Source: Chromatiaceae bacterium (GTDB taxonomy: Bacteria; Pseudomonadota; Gammaproteobacteria; Chromatiales; Chromatiaceae). Taken from it: a stretch of DNA of 64,000 bases. Location of the stretch: assembly GCA_024235215.1 (NCBI GenBank), contig JACKMU010000007.1:248001-312000 (forward strand), in the 5' to 3' direction. The notes beneath the pieces are model-generated. The model saw nothing but the letters and a program-made list of their open reading frames with translations. It was not told where the DNA came from and did not search any database. This document shows positions 18,089 through 26,747 of the stretch, in pieces; positions within the stretch are counted from its first letter, which is position 1; each line of letters begins with the position of its first letter. Made by a program: the position numbers and the translations under genes.

Positions 18089-18143
18089 GCTAAATAGGAG
18101 AGTGAGACTTCTTAACTTTGAAAACCCCAAAGCTAAGGAAGCG

Positions 18144-19868
18144 CTATCCGCTAATCTGAATTTTAATCAGTTCATCTCCCGCTTCATCAGCAAGATGAAC
18201 CGCACAGGCGATGCAAGGATCGAAGCTGTGTATGGTACGCAGAATCTCCAGCGGTTGTGAGCTGTCAACCAGCGTGTGCTGGTCTTGCAGTGCAGCCTCG
18301 TAGGCGCCCGATTGTCCCGATGCGTCCCGTGGACCCGCATTCCAGGTCGAAGGGACAACCGCCTGATAGTTGGCGATCTTCCCATTCCTGATCACCACCC
18401 AGTGTCCGAGCGCCCCCCGCGGAGCTTCCATGAATCCGGCACCCTGACACGTCTCCGGCCAGGTGGAAGGATCCCACAAAGCTTCGTTGAAGGTACGGGT
18501 GTCGCCGCGCTTGATGTTACTTACCAGGTCGTCGAACCAACCTTGCATCGCATCTGCCAGCAGCTTCGATTCCAGGGTGCGGGCAGCGGTGCGACCCAGG
18601 GTGGAGAATAGCGCTATGATCGGCAGATCCAGCTTGGCTAGTGCGAACCTGGCCAGCTCACGGGTGGGCTCATGGCCACTGGCATACAGCAACAGAACCC
18701 GGGAGAGCGGTCCGACCTCCATTGCCTTGTCTCGCCAGCGCGGGGATTTGATCCAGGAGTACGGATCCTCCACCTGCAGCTGCTTGAATGGAGGTTCAGG
18801 CCCGGTGTAGTCGAGTTGTGTTTCGCCATCGTATGGATGCAATCCGGTCTCTTTTCCGGTGCTGTAGTTATACCAGGAGTGAGCCACATACTCCTGGATT
18901 TGTGCTTTGTCGTGCATATCGATTTCATGCACTCTGCTCAGATCCCGGTCCAGGATGACTCCCGGCGGAAACAGGAAACTGTCCCGGTCACGCATGTTGG
19001 TGGCTGGCAAATCACCATAGCAGAGAAAATTGCCCAGCCCTTCGCCCCGTTTGAACCACTCCTTGTAGAAGGAGGCGATGGCCAGCGTATCCGGCAGGTA
19101 GACCTGATCCACGAATTGGCGCATCCGGCTGATCACATCCTGCACCTGGGAGAGTCGTCTGGCATTGATCGCCGAGTCTGAGTTGAGATCGATCGGTGAG
19201 GCCACACCTCCCACCAGAAAGTTGGGGTGTGGATTCTTGCCGCCGAAGATGGTGTGCAGTTTGACCACCTCGCGCTGCCAGGCGAGCGCCTCAAGGTAGT
19301 GCGCCACCGCCATCAGATTGGCTTCCGGCGGCAACTTGTATTCCGGATGTCCCCAGTAGCCGTTGGCAAAGATTCCCAGCTGACCGGACTCGACGAAATC
19401 GGCTAATCGCCTTCGGGTGTCGGCGAAGTATCCAGGCGAAGAATTCGGCCAGCTGCTCAGGGATTGGGCCAGTTCCGCAGTCGCTTGCGGATCCGCTTTG
19501 AGCGCGGACACCACATCCACCCAATCCAGCGCATGCAGATGATAGAAGTGCATCACATGATCATGGATGTACTGCGCACCGATCATCAGATTGCGGATCA
19601 GTTGCGCATTCTTCGGGATATCGTAATTGAGGGCATCCTCCACCGCACGAATCGACGCTATGCCATGTACCAGCGTACAGACACCGCAGATGCGCTGAGC
19701 GTAAGCCCAGGCGTCGCGTGGGTCACGACCCTTCAGGATGGTCTCGATGCCTCTGACCATGGTACCGGAAGAGTAAGCCTGCTCGATCCGGTTCCCCTTC
19801 ATCTGAGCTTCAATGCGCAGATGCCCCTCGATTCGGGTGATGGGGTCGACGACAATGCGTTCGCTCAT
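18144..19868 (-). CDS. hynL: [NiFe]-hydrogenase large subunit
   Basis: Catalytic subunit holding the NiFe(CN)2CO centre that oxidises or makes H2. Nickel ligands are visible as RICGVC (C61, C64) and DPCIACAVH (C552, C555) near the C-terminus. A 16-residue tail follows the His and would be removed by the HupD-type protease after nickel insertion. The 574-residue protein is a group 1 type. The gene is last in the locus, 89 bp after isp2, the split S-isp1-isp2-L order known from Thiocapsa roseopersicina HynSL. Confidence 0.95.
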   Translation of the reverse strand: MSERIVVDPITRIEGHLRIEAQMKGNRIEQAYSSGTMVRGIETILKGRDPRDAWAYAQRICGVCTLVHGIASIRAVEDALNYDIPKNAQLIRNLMIGAQYIHDHVMHFYHLHALDWVDVVSALKADPQATAELAQSLSSWPNSSPGYFADTRRRLADFVESGQLGIFANGYWGHPEYKLPPEANLMAVAHYLEALAWQREVVKLHTIFGGKNPHPNFLVGGVASPIDLNSDSAINARRLSQVQDVISRMRQFVDQVYLPDTLAIASFYKEWFKRGEGLGNFLCYGDLPATNMRDRDSFLFPPGVILDRDLSRVHEIDMHDKAQIQEYVAHSWYNYSTGKETGLHPYDGETQLDYTGPEPPFKQLQVEDPYSWIKSPRWRDKAMEVGPLSRVLLLYASGHEPTRELARFALAKLDLPIIALFSTLGRTAARTLESKLLADAMQGWFDDLVSNIKRGDTRTFNEALWDPSTWPETCQGAGFMEAPRGALGHWVVIRNGKIANYQAVVPSTWNAGPRDASGQSGAYEAALQDQHTLVDSSQPLEILRTIHSFDPCIACAVHLADEAGDELIKIQISG

Positions 19869-19957
19869 TACTATATTCTCCGAAGTCTGACCGGTTTCAG
19901 GTAGTTGATCCGGTGTCCCGGCTGCGCTGTTTTCCAGTCAACCGATTCAACCGGTTG

Positions 19958-21220
19958 TTAGTCTTCCACCAGATGATGTGCCACCAGTTCGGTTAAACCC
20001 TCCATCGGCAGCTCGACGTTGTAAGCCTCCAGCCCCTCTTCGATTACCAGCCGGCAATTGGCGCACGCGGTGATCAGTTTGCTGGCGCCGGTCTCTTCGA
20101 TCTGATCTTTCTTGCGCCGGAATACCCTGGTGCGCAGCGCTTCAGCATCGGTATTTGCGCTCACTCCCCCGCCGCCGCCGCAACACCAGTTCCAGGTACC
20201 GTGATCCTTCATCTCCACAAAATTGCTGCTGACCAGTCCCAACAGTCTGCGTGGAGAGTCGATCACTCCACCCTTACGGCCAATCGAGCAGGGATCGTGG
20301 AAGGTGATGCGCTCGGCAGAGGGTTTTTCGGTTTTAAGCCGGCCGCTGACACGCAACTCGTCCAGCAACTCCAGAATGTGCAGCACCTTGAACGGAAAGC
20401 GCCGGCCAATCAGATCGGGACCATCCCAGCGTATCGAGGTATAGGCATGTCCACACTCAGGTGCGATCACATACTTCACTTGCAATCGCTCCGCGCCATC
20501 GACAATCCGTTGCACCAGCTCCCTGGCAATATCACTGGAGCCGATCTGAATGCCGGTGTTGGTCGCCTCGAAAGCGTCTGAACAGAGCGTCCAGCTCAAC
20601 CCGGCGTGTTGGAATATCCGCGCCAGAGACTCGATGTACTCGGGAAAGTTGATCACTTCCATCGATGAGAGCAACGGCATATAGTCGGCGCCCACCTGAT
20701 CCACCGGAATGACGAGTCCGGTGTCCGCCTCGATATGCTGAATCTGGGCGGCAAGTGCCTTGTATCTGACACCCATCGGACTGCCGATCCGCACCGCCCG
20801 CTCTGCGGCCGCCTGCACATCCGTCGGGGAGTTTCCCGAAGCTACCATCCCCTCGCGTGCTTTCCGCACCATATAAGCGATGTCATTGCCGACTGGGCAT
20901 ACCAGAGAGCAGCGGGCACACATGGTGCAGCTGTCGTAGAGCAGTTCCTGCCACTCCTGCAGCAGTTCGTCGGTCACCGGCTCAACCAGGCCGAGCACCT
21001 TTTTCACTCGACCGATCAGCGTGTACTCCTGTTCCCAGACCCGACGCAGCGGTTCCAGTTTACGTATCGGAGTGTATTTTGGGTCGCCGGTTTCAGTGTA
21101 GAAGAGACACGCCTCAGCGCAGAGACCACAGCTGACGCAACTGGAGAAAAAGGCGGCGACAGGTGCATCCACCTGCTCTCTAAAAGCGTTCAGACCCCGC
21201 TCCAATGTCGCTTCGTTCAT
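19958..21220 (-). CDS. isp2: Hydrogenase-associated Isp2, HdrD/DsrK-like iron-sulfur protein
   Basis: Cytoplasmic electron-transfer partner of the membrane hydrogenase. Two 4Fe-4S ferredoxin-type motifs occur near residues 28-39 (CVSCGLCAEAC) and about 97-107 (CTMCARCSLVC), followed by two CCG-type cysteine domains: HDPCSIGRKGG, CCGGGGGVS and ACANC in the second half. This layout is that of heterodisulfide-reductase D and DsrK. Its ATG overlaps the isp1 stop by 4 bp. It probably passes electrons between HynSL/Isp1 and a cytoplasmic sulfur or disulfide pool, as proposed for T. roseopersicina. Confidence 0.92.
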   Translation of the reverse strand: MNEATLERGLNAFREQVDAPVAAFFSSCVSCGLCAEACLFYTETGDPKYTPIRKLEPLRRVWEQEYTLIGRVKKVLGLVEPVTDELLQEWQELLYDSCTMCARCSLVCPVGNDIAYMVRKAREGMVASGNSPTDVQAAAERAVRIGSPMGVRYKALAAQIQHIEADTGLVIPVDQVGADYMPLLSSMEVINFPEYIESLARIFQHAGLSWTLCSDAFEATNTGIQIGSSDIARELVQRIVDGAERLQVKYVIAPECGHAYTSIRWDGPDLIGRRFPFKVLHILELLDELRVSGRLKTEKPSAERITFHDPCSIGRKGGVIDSPRRLLGLVSSNFVEMKDHGTWNWCCGGGGGVSANTDAEALRTRVFRRKKDQIEETGASKLITACANCRLVIEEGLEAYNVELPMEGLTELVAHHLVED

Positions 21221-21879
21221 GATTGCACCCCCCGAAAACCACTCATCGCACCGTTGTACCAGCGCGCCAGGAACAGCGTGAAGGTGTGCATCAGCTTGGT
21301 AAAAGGAAACAGTATCAGCAGCAGTTCGATGCTCAGTATGTGCAACCCCAGCGCTAACGGATAAGGTTCAATCATGCGGTGATAGGCGAGATAGCCGGTC
21401 AGCAGCGGCAGGAAAGTGAGCAGCCAGACCAGATAATCCTCTTTGTCGGATAGCAGCTTCATCACCGGATTGGTCAGCCGGTTCCAGAGTGCCGCCAGCA
21501 GCCCGGTGATGGCGATCACGGTTGCAGCATCGACAATTGGATTGGGCAGTCCTGGCCAGCCGAAACCAACGGTGGCATTGAACAGTTCGATATGCGGAAT
21601 AAAGAGCAGTAGGCTGATCAGCAGACCGATGTGAAACAGATATCCCGCGATGACCGTCAGCGGCTGGCGCTTGAAGGTACCGTTATCCGGCAGTGTCCGG
21701 CTAATGACACTCTTCATCCCCGGCAGCAGTTGGTTTCCCTTTGGTTCTGCCAAACTACGCGGACGTCCGAGTGAAAGTATCTCAAACAGGCGAATAATGA
21801 CACCGATGATGAAAATCGTGAGCGCCACATCAAAAGCAGTGCCTCTGGCCCACAACAGAAAATCCATTGCGTCGTTCAT
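21217..21879 (-). CDS. isp1: Hydrogenase-associated Isp1, b-type cytochrome membrane protein
   Basis: A 220-residue integral membrane protein of the NarI/DsrM-like family, with about five hydrophobic helices and histidines such as the one in AGYLFHIGLLISLLLF that could bind heme b. The ATG at 21879 overlaps the hynS stop as TGATG. Upstream in-frame residues overlap hynS and are not coding. It should anchor the hydrogenase dimer to the membrane and pass electrons to Isp2. Confidence 0.9.
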   Translation of the reverse strand: MNDAMDFLLWARGTAFDVALTIFIIGVIIRLFEILSLGRPRSLAEPKGNQLLPGMKSVISRTLPDNGTFKRQPLTVIAGYLFHIGLLISLLLFIPHIELFNATVGFGWPGLPNPIVDAATVIAITGLLAALWNRLTNPVMKLLSDKEDYLVWLLTFLPLLTGYLAYHRMIEPYPLALGLHILSIELLLILFPFTKLMHTFTLFLARWYNGAMSGFRGVQS

Positions 21880-22970
21880 CAGCGCTTCTCCAGATCCTCG
21901 ATGGTTACCTCGGCATGCTGCCTGACTGCTTTGTTTCTGGTCCGTTGGTTTATCCCCGCTGCGATCGCACCCACACCCACTCCGGCTGCGATGGCATAGC
22001 TGGCATTGCGGGAAATTTCGCCGGTAGGTACCGAAAGCGCGTTGTAAAAACCACCTGCGTCCCAGAAATCGGGCTCGGCACAGCCGATGCACCCGTGCCC
22101 CGATTCAACCGGCCAGCTGGTTCCCTGGTTCCATTTTGCCGTCGCACACGCGTTATAGGTCATCGGACCTTTGCATCCCAGCTTGTAAAGGCACCACCCC
22201 TTTCTTGCTCCTTCGTCATCAAAGGTGTGGGCGAAGCGCCCTTTGTCATAGAAGGGGCGGCGATAACAGCGATCGTGAATACTGGTACCGTAAAAGGCTT
22301 TCGGACGACCGTAATGGTCCAGTTCCGGGAGTGTACCGAAGGTGAGATAGTGGGCCAGCACACCGGTGATCACCATCGGGATCGGTGGACATCCAGGAAC
22401 GTTGATCACCGGCTTGTCGGTCACAATATCGCTCACCGAAACCGCACCGGTGGGGTTGGGATAGGCTTTTGGGAGTCCCCCGAAAGAGGCACAGGTGCCG
22501 ACGGCGATGACCGCTACCGCTCCAGCAACCGTCTCTTCCAGCGTCTGCAGGTTGCTGAAACCGGCAATGGTCGAATAGCCCGGATTACCCAATGGGATGG
22601 AACCGTCAACAACCACCAGATAGGCTCCTTCGTTGGCATGCATCGCCGCTTCCCGCGCTGCTTCTGCGGCCTCTCCGGAGGCAACCTGCAGCGTATGATG
22701 ATAGTCGAGCGAGATATGATCGAATATCAGATTCTCCAACGAAGGGGCGTGGCTGCGGCTCAAAGATTCGGTGCAGCCGGTGCACTCCTGAAACGAGAGC
22801 CAGATGACCGAGGGCCGACGCGCCTGTTCCAGTGCCGCAGCTATCGCCGGCACCATACTCGGGGGCAACGCCATCATAGAAGCGGTTGCGGTGCAGAATT
22901 TGAGAAACCCGCGCCGGGTTACACCATTGCGCCTGAGCGCCTCACCAAGGGTTTTTGTGTTAGTGTCCAC
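21879..22970 (-). CDS. hynS: [NiFe]-hydrogenase small subunit
   Basis: Iron-sulfur subunit exported with the large subunit. It has a twin-arginine motif TRRGFLK at residues 18-24, the proximal cluster motif ECTGCTE, GTCASFGG, NVPGCPP, and C-terminal WCLYKLGCKG and GHGCIGCAEP segments. The plain CTGC form, without extra cysteines, argues against the oxygen-tolerant six-cysteine type. A C-terminal hydrophobic helix near residues 320-338 can anchor it. The start is a GTG at 22970 with GGAGG 8 nt upstream. A TTG further upstream would give seven extra residues but overlaps the preceding gene. Confidence 0.95.
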   Translation of the reverse strand: MDTNTKTLGEALRRNGVTRRGFLKFCTATASMMALPPSMVPAIAAALEQARRPSVIWLSFQECTGCTESLSRSHAPSLENLIFDHISLDYHHTLQVASGEAAEAAREAAMHANEGAYLVVVDGSIPLGNPGYSTIAGFSNLQTLEETVAGAVAVIAVGTCASFGGLPKAYPNPTGAVSVSDIVTDKPVINVPGCPPIPMVITGVLAHYLTFGTLPELDHYGRPKAFYGTSIHDRCYRRPFYDKGRFAHTFDDEGARKGWCLYKLGCKGPMTYNACATAKWNQGTSWPVESGHGCIGCAEPDFWDAGGFYNALSVPTGEISRNASYAIAAGVGVGAIAAGINQRTRNKAVRQHAEVTIEDLEKR

Positions 22971-22987
22971 TATCAGCCTCCGATATC

Positions 22988-23428
22988 TCAATCCCCGATC
23001 CGGTGTCCCAGCGAAGGATTTTCAAGAGCTTTCTGCAAACTCGATAGCGATTCAGCGATATCGTCCGGATGAGTCGCCAGTATTGCAGGCAGTGTTGTGA
23101 TTTCCATTTGAAATGCGACGCGCTCTCCGCTCTCATTGCGGTGTTCAATGAACCAGATGCCAGGGTACCCGCTCTCCCAGACAGACGAGTTGCCCAGCGC
23201 CTCAAGATGGGCACTCACCTCCCCCCGTCCCAGGAACTCGAGTAGCCGTTGTTCATCGCCCGGTCCAAAGGGGATGGCGTTCAGATCGATCGTGGTCGGC
23301 AGCTGTTCCTGTTGCAGGCGGCGTAGGGCGTGAGAAATTTCGTGGAGCAGTGGTAGGGTATTTTGATAACAAAAATCCCTTGTCGCGGGCGCTTCAACCA
23401 GAACCGGAATACTCTTTAGAGCGTTCAC
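22988..23428 (-). CDS. HupH/HyaF-like hydrogenase maturation protein
   Basis: A 146-residue protein matching the C-terminal domain of HupH/HyaF. The segment LLEFLGRGEVSAHLEALG and the following SGYPGIWFIEHRN are typical. HupH proteins are needed for full hydrogenase assembly, probably for small-subunit cluster insertion. It is shorter than full HupH (about 280 residues), with only one domain. It is encoded directly ahead of hynS. Confidence 0.8.
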   Translation of the reverse strand: MNALKSIPVLVEAPATRDFCYQNTLPLLHEISHALRRLQQEQLPTTIDLNAIPFGPGDEQRLLEFLGRGEVSAHLEALGNSSVWESGYPGIWFIEHRNESGERVAFQMEITTLPAILATHPDDIAESLSSLQKALENPSLGHRIGD

Positions 23429-23467
23429 TGTAACTTCTTAATAATGCGCTTAAATTACTTCTCTGTA

Positions 23468-23509
23468 AGATTACGTCCGATAGACCTTCATTTGCTTGAT
23501 TCAGATCAT
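23468..23509 (-). promoter_or_regulatory. FNR/ANR-like site with class II promoter spacing
   Basis: TTGATTCAGATCAT at 23496-23509 matches the FNR palindrome TTGAT-N4-ATCAA at 9 of its 10 defined positions. On the minus strand a -10-like TAATCT (23473-23468) follows 22 nt after the box, which would put the box near -41.5. It lies about 70 bp before the hupH-like gene in a 137-bp AT-rich spacer. Confidence 0.55.
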
Positions 23510-23565
23510 CTCTTCTTTATTCGTTATTAAATTATTAATTTATTAATCTCTATCTGCTTGAATGT

Positions 23566-24054
23566 TCAGGCAGGATCAGATCCACGATCCCACTCATCGA
23601 TCAAAGCCATCACACCTGCTGCTGCGCTTGGCAACGCCTGAGCAACGACCGGCGAAAGTTGCTCTCCCCAGCCAATTTCAAAAGGCTCAATACCGACCAG
23701 CGCAGTTCTGCCGGGATACTGCTCAGTCAGCCTGGTCATGTCGAGCAGATCTGCAAGACCCACTTCGTGCACACTCTTTCTGCTGCCACGCAAATACCGC
23801 TCCATTTCCGCACCCTGGTAACAGACAACACTGCCCGGTGGACTCCCGGTGCGTACCGCATCCACTACGATCAAACGGTTGTGGCTGGCTACCTCTCCTG
23901 CCAGGGTGAAGCTGAGAGTGCCCCCATCGAGAAAGGTCACCTGAGGCATGTTCGGATAGTCGCGGGCCAATCGATTGATGAGATGCACACCAACTCCCTC
24001 GTCGGTCAGCAGTGTATTGCCGATACCCAACACCAGGGTGTTGGTGATTTTCAC
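23566..24054 (-). CDS. hupD: Hydrogenase maturation protease, HupD/HyaD family
   Basis: Endopeptidase that removes the C-terminal tail of the NiFe large subunit after nickel insertion. It opens with LVLGIGNTLLTDEGVGV, holding the nickel-binding Glu and Asp residues of the family, followed by DGGTLSFTL and DAVRTGSPPG. Length of 162 residues is usual. The start is a GTG at 24054 with GGAG 9 nt upstream. It lies 137 bp upstream of the hupH-like gene in the same direction; its substrate is very likely HynL, whose tail is visible in this locus. Confidence 0.94.
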   Translation of the reverse strand: MKITNTLVLGIGNTLLTDEGVGVHLINRLARDYPNMPQVTFLDGGTLSFTLAGEVASHNRLIVVDAVRTGSPPGSVVCYQGAEMERYLRGSRKSVHEVGLADLLDMTRLTEQYPGRTALVGIEPFEIGWGEQLSPVVAQALPSAAAGVMALIDEWDRGSDPA

Positions 24055-24193
24055 TTCTGATCTCCAGCGTCCGCTGGTGTATCGATCTGCGTTCGCACTA
24101 TCGGGTGCCTTGAAAAATTCCGGGAAAAGTAGAAAGAAGCTGTGACGTTAATTCTACATCACATTCAGATTGTCTGATTGGATGATTCGTTGC

Positions 24194-24222
24194 TTGACAG
24201 GAACCGCCCGAGCGCCTAATCT
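24194..24222 (+). promoter_or_regulatory. Putative nrdJ promoter
   Basis: Consensus TTGACA and TAATCT separated by 17 bp. The predicted start site near 24230 lies directly ahead of the first NrdR box, so bound NrdR would block transcription. Confidence 0.55.
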
Positions 24223-24234
24223 TCCACCTCACAA

Positions 24235-24250
24235 ACACAATATATAGTGT
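24235..24250 (+). promoter_or_regulatory. NrdR box 1
   Basis: ACACAATATATAGTGT is a near-perfect match to the NrdR palindrome. It lies just downstream of the putative -10 of the nrdJ promoter. NrdR represses ribonucleotide reductase genes through ATP-cone sensing of dATP; the nrdR gene is not in this window. Confidence 0.85.
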
Positions 24251-24275
24251 TTAAAAGCTTCCTTGATAAATATTA

Positions 24276-24291
24276 ACACAATATATTGATA
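24276..24291 (+). promoter_or_regulatory. NrdR box 2
   Basis: ACACAATATATTGATA, a partly degenerate NrdR box. It starts 41 bp after box 1, close to four helical turns, the same-face spacing expected of tandem NrdR sites. Confidence 0.75.
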
Positions 24292-24472
24292 TCAGATCAC
24301 CTAACAACGACATTGCATCTGTTGTTTCCGGGACACTGTTTCCCCCGGTCGAAAAACCGGAAGGTTGTCCGAAGGTCCGGGAATGCACTGCGTCGGCCAA
24401 GCAGCGCGTCAGCCGCTCTGTGACAACAGCCTGGCGTCGGATTTTACAGGTTTCAATCAGGATTGGAGTCTA
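24292..24472 (+). other. nrdJ leader region
   Basis: About 180 bp between the NrdR boxes and the nrdJ start. It contains the hairpin CCGGT-CGAAAA-ACCGG (24345-24360) and a CTGTTGT/ACAACAG pair (24319-24325 with 24423-24429) that could close a longer multibranch fold. I looked for a cobalamin riboswitch because the enzyme uses B12, and did not find its conserved core. In-frame residues before ATG 24473 are not protein-like. Confidence 0.4.
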
Positions 24473-26626
24473 ATGAAGACAGTTCATCTCAAAGCCGTTC
24501 CGTCAAGCGCTGCGGAGGTCCCTTTTCAGGAAGCCTCTTTGGATATCTGGGACAGTAAATACCGCCTGAGAGCCAAAAACGGCGTACCGCTGGATCAGGA
24601 CATCGATGCGACCTATCACCGGGTAGCCAAGACGTTGGCCGAGACAGAAGCGACTCCGGAACTGCGCGAACAGTGGAGCGAAAAGTTTCTCTGGGCGCTG
24701 CGCCACGGCGCGATTCCGGCCGGACGCATCGTCTCCAACGCAGGCGCACGCGCACACAAGCCGGCCACCTCGACTATCAACTGCACCGTCTCGGATACCA
24801 TTCACGACTCGATGAACGAGATCCTGGGAAAGGTGCACGAAGCGGGACTGACGCTGAAGGCTGGCTGTGGAATCGGCTATGAGTTCTCCACTCTGCGCCC
24901 GCGAGGAGCCTATGTCAGTGGAGCCGGTGCCTACACCTCCGGGCCGCTATCGTTCATGGATATCTACGACAAGATGTGCTTCACCGTCTCTTCTGCCGGT
25001 GGGCGGCGTGGGGCGCAGATGGCAACATTCGATATCGGCCACCCGGATGTGATGGATTTCATCCGTGCCAAACGGGAGAACGGCCGCCTGCGTCAGTTCA
25101 ATCTCTCGCTGCTGATCAGCGACGAGTTCATGGATGCGGTGAAAGATAACCGCAAATGGGACCTGGCCTTTCCGATAACCGAAAAGGAGGCGCGAGCGGA
25201 CGGACTCGATCCGGCCACCTCGACGCAGCTGGTCTGGCGCGAATGGCCCTATAAGAATGGCTATATCGTCGACGACCGTGGCAGAGTGGCCTGCAAGATC
25301 TACAAGACCATCCGCGCCCAGCGGTTATGGGACGTAATCATGTCCTCCACCTACGACTTTGCCGAACCCGGCTTTATTCTCATCGACAAAGTCAACGAGA
25401 TGAACAACAACTGGTTCTGCGAAGATATCCGCGCCACCAATCCCTGCGGCGAGCAGCCGCTGCCCCCCTATGGCGCCTGCCTGCTGGGCTCGATCAATCT
25501 GACCAAGTTCGTACGCAACCCGTTTACTGCGGAGGCCAGTTTCGACTGGGATGAGTACCGTAAAGTAGTGGCAATATTCACCCGCATGCTTGACAACGTG
25601 GTGGAGATCAACGGCCTCCCACTGAAAGAGCAGCGTGACGAGATCATGCGCAAACGCCGTCACGGCATGGGTTACCTGGGTCTCGGCTCAAGCATCACCA
25701 TGCTGCGGATGAAGTATGGCGATGCGGATTCGCTCAAGTTCACCGAACGTGTCACCCGCGAACTGGCGATGGTAGGCTGGCAGACCGGTGTGGAGCTGGC
25801 GCGCGAAAAGGGACCGGCACCGATCATGGAGGACGAGTTCATCGTCACCACCGAGATGCTGGCGAAACGCCCGGAGATGGCGGTAGACAACTGGCAGGTC
25901 GGGGACAAGATCAAAGGCAAAGTGCTGCACGCCCGTTACAGCCGCTACATGCAGCAGGTAGCACGCGAGCATCCGGATTTGGTGAAACAACTGGAGCAGC
26001 ATGGTAGCCGCTTTTCGCACCACAGCTCGATCGCACCGACCGGTACTATCTCACTGTCGCTGGCGAATAATGCCAGTAATGGTATCGAGCCCAGTTTCGC
26101 CCACCAATACGCGCGCAACGTGATACGCCAAGGAAAGAAGAGCAAGGAGAAGATCGACGTTTTCAGCTTCGAACTGCTCGCCTACCGCAAGCTGATCAAT
26201 TCACAGGCGACAGCACACTCAGAAGCTGACGGAGAGCGATTGCCAGACTACTTCATCAGCGCCGACGAGGTCACGCCACAGCAACATGTGGATATCCAGG
26301 CCGCCGCGCAAAAATGGATCGACTCCTCCATCTCCAAGACCGCGAATGTGCCGACTGACTATCCCTATGAAGAGTTCAAGGGTATTTATCTCTACGCCTA
26401 CGAGAAGGGATTGAAAGGGTGCACTACCTTTCGCTTCAACCCCGAGGCATTTCAGGGAGTGCTGGTGAAGGAGCAGGATCTTGAAAACACCACCTATCGG
26501 TTTACTCTGGAAGACGGAACGACGGTTGAGGTGAAAGGGAACCAGGAGATCGAGTACGACGGTGAGATCCACACGGCTGCCAATCTGTTCGACGCGTTGA
26601 AGGAGGGCTATTACGGCAAGTTCTGA
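24473..26626 (+). CDS. nrdJ: Adenosylcobalamin-dependent ribonucleotide reductase, large part (NrdJa)
   Basis: Class II reductase that makes deoxyribonucleotides without oxygen, using coenzyme B12. The 717-residue protein has NPCGEQPLPPYGACLLGSIN, with the active-site Asn, Cys and Glu, and SIAPTGTISL, both diagnostic. The start is ATG 24473 with GGAG about 7 nt upstream. It lacks the C-terminal zinc-ribbon cysteines of single-chain class II enzymes, which are instead supplied by the next gene. The pair corresponds to Pseudomonas aeruginosa NrdJa/NrdJb. Two NrdR boxes precede it. Confidence 0.95.
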   Translation: MKTVHLKAVPSSAAEVPFQEASLDIWDSKYRLRAKNGVPLDQDIDATYHRVAKTLAETEATPELREQWSEKFLWALRHGAIPAGRIVSNAGARAHKPATSTINCTVSDTIHDSMNEILGKVHEAGLTLKAGCGIGYEFSTLRPRGAYVSGAGAYTSGPLSFMDIYDKMCFTVSSAGGRRGAQMATFDIGHPDVMDFIRAKRENGRLRQFNLSLLISDEFMDAVKDNRKWDLAFPITEKEARADGLDPATSTQLVWREWPYKNGYIVDDRGRVACKIYKTIRAQRLWDVIMSSTYDFAEPGFILIDKVNEMNNNWFCEDIRATNPCGEQPLPPYGACLLGSINLTKFVRNPFTAEASFDWDEYRKVVAIFTRMLDNVVEINGLPLKEQRDEIMRKRRHGMGYLGLGSSITMLRMKYGDADSLKFTERVTRELAMVGWQTGVELAREKGPAPIMEDEFIVTTEMLAKRPEMAVDNWQVGDKIKGKVLHARYSRYMQQVAREHPDLVKQLEQHGSRFSHHSSIAPTGTISLSLANNASNGIEPSFAHQYARNVIRQGKKSKEKIDVFSFELLAYRKLINSQATAHSEADGERLPDYFISADEVTPQQHVDIQAAAQKWIDSSISKTANVPTDYPYEEFKGIYLYAYEKGLKGCTTFRFNPEAFQGVLVKEQDLENTTYRFTLEDGTTVEVKGNQEIEYDGEIHTAANLFDALKEGYYGKF

Positions 26627-26747
26627 CCGACAGGGATTCAATATGGAGTTGGCCGCCATTCCGCCGACACTGAATGAATGCTGACGATCGGTCGTATCCC
26701 GACCGGATCAGAGACAGGCCCATAGCCACCCACACAGGTTAATCACT

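Noticed and set aside
21879..22970. Oxygen-tolerant hydrogenase small subunit
   Set aside because: The proximal cluster motif is CTGC, without the extra cysteines of the six-cysteine type.
24292..24472. Cobalamin riboswitch before nrdJ
   Set aside because: The conserved core and B12-box were not found on inspection.
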